A stretch of 6,773 nt of DNA. It comes from Nitrospinota bacterium (GTDB lineage: Bacteria; Nitrospinota; Nitrospinia; UBA9942). The DNA is taken from positions 3,141 to 9,913 of the forward strand of contig DNJG01000147.1 in the NCBI GenBank assembly GCA_003489165.1, written 5' to 3'. The notes beneath the pieces are model-generated. The model worked only from the letters and a program-made list of their open reading frames with translations. It searched no databases and was not told the DNA's origin. Every line of letters begins with the position of its first letter. The stretch's first letter is position 1. The position numbers and the translations under genes are program-made. Of the stretch, positions 5,899 through 6,773 are shown piece after piece.

Positions 5899-5992
5899 AA
5901 CGCAGATGAACGCAGAAACTACACAGATTGGCACAGATTTAATTTATTAAAATTATCAGCGAGAATCCTTTTCTTCTGTGAAAATCTGCGTT
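5899..5992. repeat. Imperfect intergenic inverted repeat (CGCAGA / CACAGA type)
   Basis: This lies in the gene-free 212 bp between the aldehyde dehydrogenase start and the DUF2283 stop. aacgcagat (5899-5907) is the exact reverse complement of 5984-5992. A second copy, aacgcaga with a nearby cacaga (5909-5927), pairs imperfectly with 5975-5992. The left arm holds two CGCAGA and two CACAGA blocks in the same orientation. The interior is AT-rich. From memory, similar CGCAGAT/ATCTGCG repeats are scattered between genes in many metagenome-derived genomes. It could be a mobile palindromic repeat or a weak terminator for the DUF pair. Confidence 0.55.
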
Positions 5993-6054
5993 CTATAATT
6001 TTTGTTTAACAAACTGCAACCTCATTTTTGGAAGAGAGAGTTAATTCTTTATAG

Positions 6055-6279
6055 TTAGGCTATAGCATGTTGAACAGGACTTACTTCAACAATAACCTTT
6101 TTCAGTTCTTCACCCACAACAACACTTGCATTTAATACTTCCAACCCAGCAAGCCTGCCATCGGGACCGTAATTTGCGATTACATCTTCACTTAGTTCCT
6201 TGTTTTGAGCAGTCCCCGGTTCAAGTGGTCTAAACTCAATGTAAAGTGCATCGACTTCTGCATCATATTGAATTTTCAT
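6055..6279 (-). CDS. DUF2283-family small protein, possible antitoxin
   Basis: A 74-residue acidic protein beginning MKIQYDAEVDALYIEF and continuing with ELSEDVIANYGPDGRLAGLEVLNAS, which is the DUF2283 pattern. Its function is not established. It overlaps the upstream DUF4258 gene by 17 bp and has a strong ribosome site of its own (6284-6292), so it is probably co-translated with, or made in excess of, its partner. That order and overlap are typical of toxin-antitoxin pairs, with this as the candidate antitoxin. The antitoxin role is inference from context. The last dozen residues (VEVSPVQHAIA) are beyond the conserved part of the family. Confidence 0.82.
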   Translation of the reverse strand: MKIQYDAEVDALYIEFRPLEPGTAQNKELSEDVIANYGPDGRLAGLEVLNASVVVGEELKKVIVEVSPVQHAIA

Positions 6280-6553
6280 ATTTCACCTCCTCATTAGAAT
6301 AATATACCTTAACGGTTATTACTACAATCTCATCAGGTTCATCTGCAAAAATAGGTTCTACAATTTTGTATTTATAAAATCTGTGATTAGTTAATGCTTC
6401 CTTGTTGAAATCAAATCGGTATTTTGATTGAAACTTGCCCATTTTTGCAGATTTCCATTTACCCATTCTAATAGTTGTAATAACATCTTCTTCAGAAGCT
6501 CCTCTCAAATTCATTTGCAATCTTGCATGGTTAGAAAATCTAATTGGCTTCAT
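6263..6553 (-). CDS. DUF4258-family protein, possible toxin
   Basis: A 96-residue protein with the DUF4258 layout: IRFSNHARLQMNLRGASEEDV (residues 4-24, with the typical FSxHA and the R-G-S-EDV run), a basic middle (MGKWKSAKMGKFQSKYRFDF), and a C-terminal beta-rich part (DEIVVITVKVYY). Domains of this kind are small and compact and in my recollection often sit next to DUF2283 genes; a nuclease or interferase role has been supposed for some but I know of no proof for this one. The start ATG at 6553 has no Shine-Dalgarno close by. The ATG is only about 12 bp from the end of an IS3-type element, so the original promoter and perhaps the leader may have been displaced. A TATAAT lies against the start codon (6557-6552), too near to serve as its -10 box. 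Confidence 0.8.
   Translation of the reverse strand: MKPIRFSNHARLQMNLRGASEEDVITTIRMGKWKSAKMGKFQSKYRFDFNKEALTNHRFYKYKIVEPIFADEPDEIVVITVKVYYSNEEVKYENSI
6284..6292 (-). promoter_or_regulatory. Strong ribosome site for DUF2283, inside the DUF4258 coding end
   Basis: Read on the minus strand this is GAGGAGGTG, ending 4 bases before the DUF2283 ATG at 6279. It lies within the last codons of DUF4258, encoding EEV of the C-terminal NEEVKYENSI. DUF4258 itself has no comparable site, which would favour the second protein. Confidence 0.85.
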
Positions 6554-6565
6554 TATATACTGAAT

Positions 6566-6590
6566 TGGACTGCACCCCTGAGACTGGACA
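6566..6590. repeat. Terminal inverted repeat (IRR) of the IS3-type element
   Basis: Outer end TGGACTGCACCCC, then TGAGAC and TGGACA. The assignment rests on resemblance to IS3/IS150-group ends and on its position just after the transposase stop codon. The matching left repeat lies outside the window. Confidence 0.6.
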
Positions 6591-6592
6591 TT

Positions 6593-6772
6593 TTAAGTTA
6601 GAGCAATCAGACAGGTTTTTTGGATTTTTAAGTGCATTCTCTCAAACTCATCCGGTGGTCTGTAACCAAGGGATGAATGCAAACGCTTTTGATTATACAC
6701 ATGTTCTATGAAATATGGAAGTCTCTTTTGAACATCAGATAGAGTCTGATATTCCCAGAGATAGACTTCCTC
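6593..6772 (-). CDS. IS3-family transposase (OrfB), C-terminal part
   Basis: The frame is open from the right window edge to a TAA at 6595-6593, giving 59 residues: EEVYLWEYQTLSDVQKRLPY, then FIEHVYNQKRLHSSLGYRPP, then DEFERMHLKIQKTCLIALT. The block YN-KRLHSSLGYRPPDEFE is the hallmark C-terminus of IS3-group OrfB integrase-core (DDE) transposases, which cut and join element ends. The catalytic Glu should lie just upstream, outside the window. Nothing in the visible part is broken; the truncation is the window edge. This stretch lacks a start codon and is short, which is why it is easily missed. Confidence 0.9.
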   Translation of the reverse strand, partial: EEVYLWEYQTLSDVQKRLPYFIEHVYNQKRLHSSLGYRPPDEFERMHLKIQKTCLIALT

Positions 6773-6773
6773 G

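Larger units (their letters stand above)
6566..6773 (-). mobile_element. IS3-family insertion element, right end (continues beyond window)
   Basis: The element includes the transposase 3' end and, 2 bp beyond its stop, a terminal sequence beginning TGGACTGCACCCC at 6566 and including TGGACA at 6585-6590. From memory, many IS3-family (IS150-like) elements end with TG-ACTGCACCCC followed by a TTGGACA-like block, so 6566 is the likely outer boundary. The other end is outside the window, so the target duplication and completeness cannot be judged. Confidence 0.75.

Noticed and set aside
6001..6054. Rho-independent terminator after DUF2283
   Set aside because: Only AT-rich short palindromes (around tttgtttaacaaac) are present; no GC stem with a T-run on the minus strand.
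6552..6557. TATAAT on the minus strand next to the DUF4258 ATG as its promoter
   Set aside because: A start of transcription about 7 bases further on would fall inside the gene, and no -35 lies 16-18 bp upstream.

Overview
The window is AT-rich DNA from a diderm (Gram-negative-type) bacterium. The evidence for an outer membrane is an MCE/MlaD lipid-transport protein, a predicted lipoprotein, apolipoprotein N-acyltransferase (Lnt) and an exported carbonic anhydrase. Strong AGGAGG-type ribosome sites, a rubredoxin, an IS3-type element and heptanucleotide repeats inside genes would fit an uncultured lineage of the Deltaproteobacteria/Nitrospirota/Schekmanbacteria kind. That placement is an impression, not a measurement. 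The window holds nine protein-coding genes, two of them cut by the window edges, and no RNA genes or CRISPR array.

Left block (1-3412), cell envelope. An MlaD-like protein enters from the left edge and overlaps by 8 bp with a gene for a lipoprotein made of six 40-residue TPR units. These two run rightward and meet, tail to tail with a 6-bp overlap, a leftward pair: rubredoxin followed by lnt, joined by an ATGA stop/start overlap. The genes are plausibly linked by theme: Lnt would acylate lipoproteins such as the TPR protein, and the MCE system would move lipids between the membranes.

Middle block (3413-4357). A 152-bp divergent intergenic region carries a consensus sigma70 promoter (TTGACA, 17 bp, TATAAT) and a strong Shine-Dalgarno for an exported beta-carbonic anhydrase with a His-rich tail. 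A perfect 21-bp inverted repeat fills nearly all the space between this gene and the convergent aldehyde dehydrogenase gene.

Right block (4358-6773). It holds an NAD(P)-dependent aldehyde dehydrogenase, a gene-free 212 bp with an imperfect inverted repeat (5899-5992), and an overlapping DUF4258/DUF2283 pair that resembles a toxin-antitoxin operon. The end of an IS3-family element stops about 12 bp upstream of the DUF4258 start codon.

The most unusual signal is a set of period-7 DNA repeats of four different unit sequences, all inside the coding sequence of two neighbouring genes (782-2926). One family is present as two inverted arrays that encode most of the lipoprotein's signal peptide. The other three lie in lnt at places that look like loops or domain boundaries.
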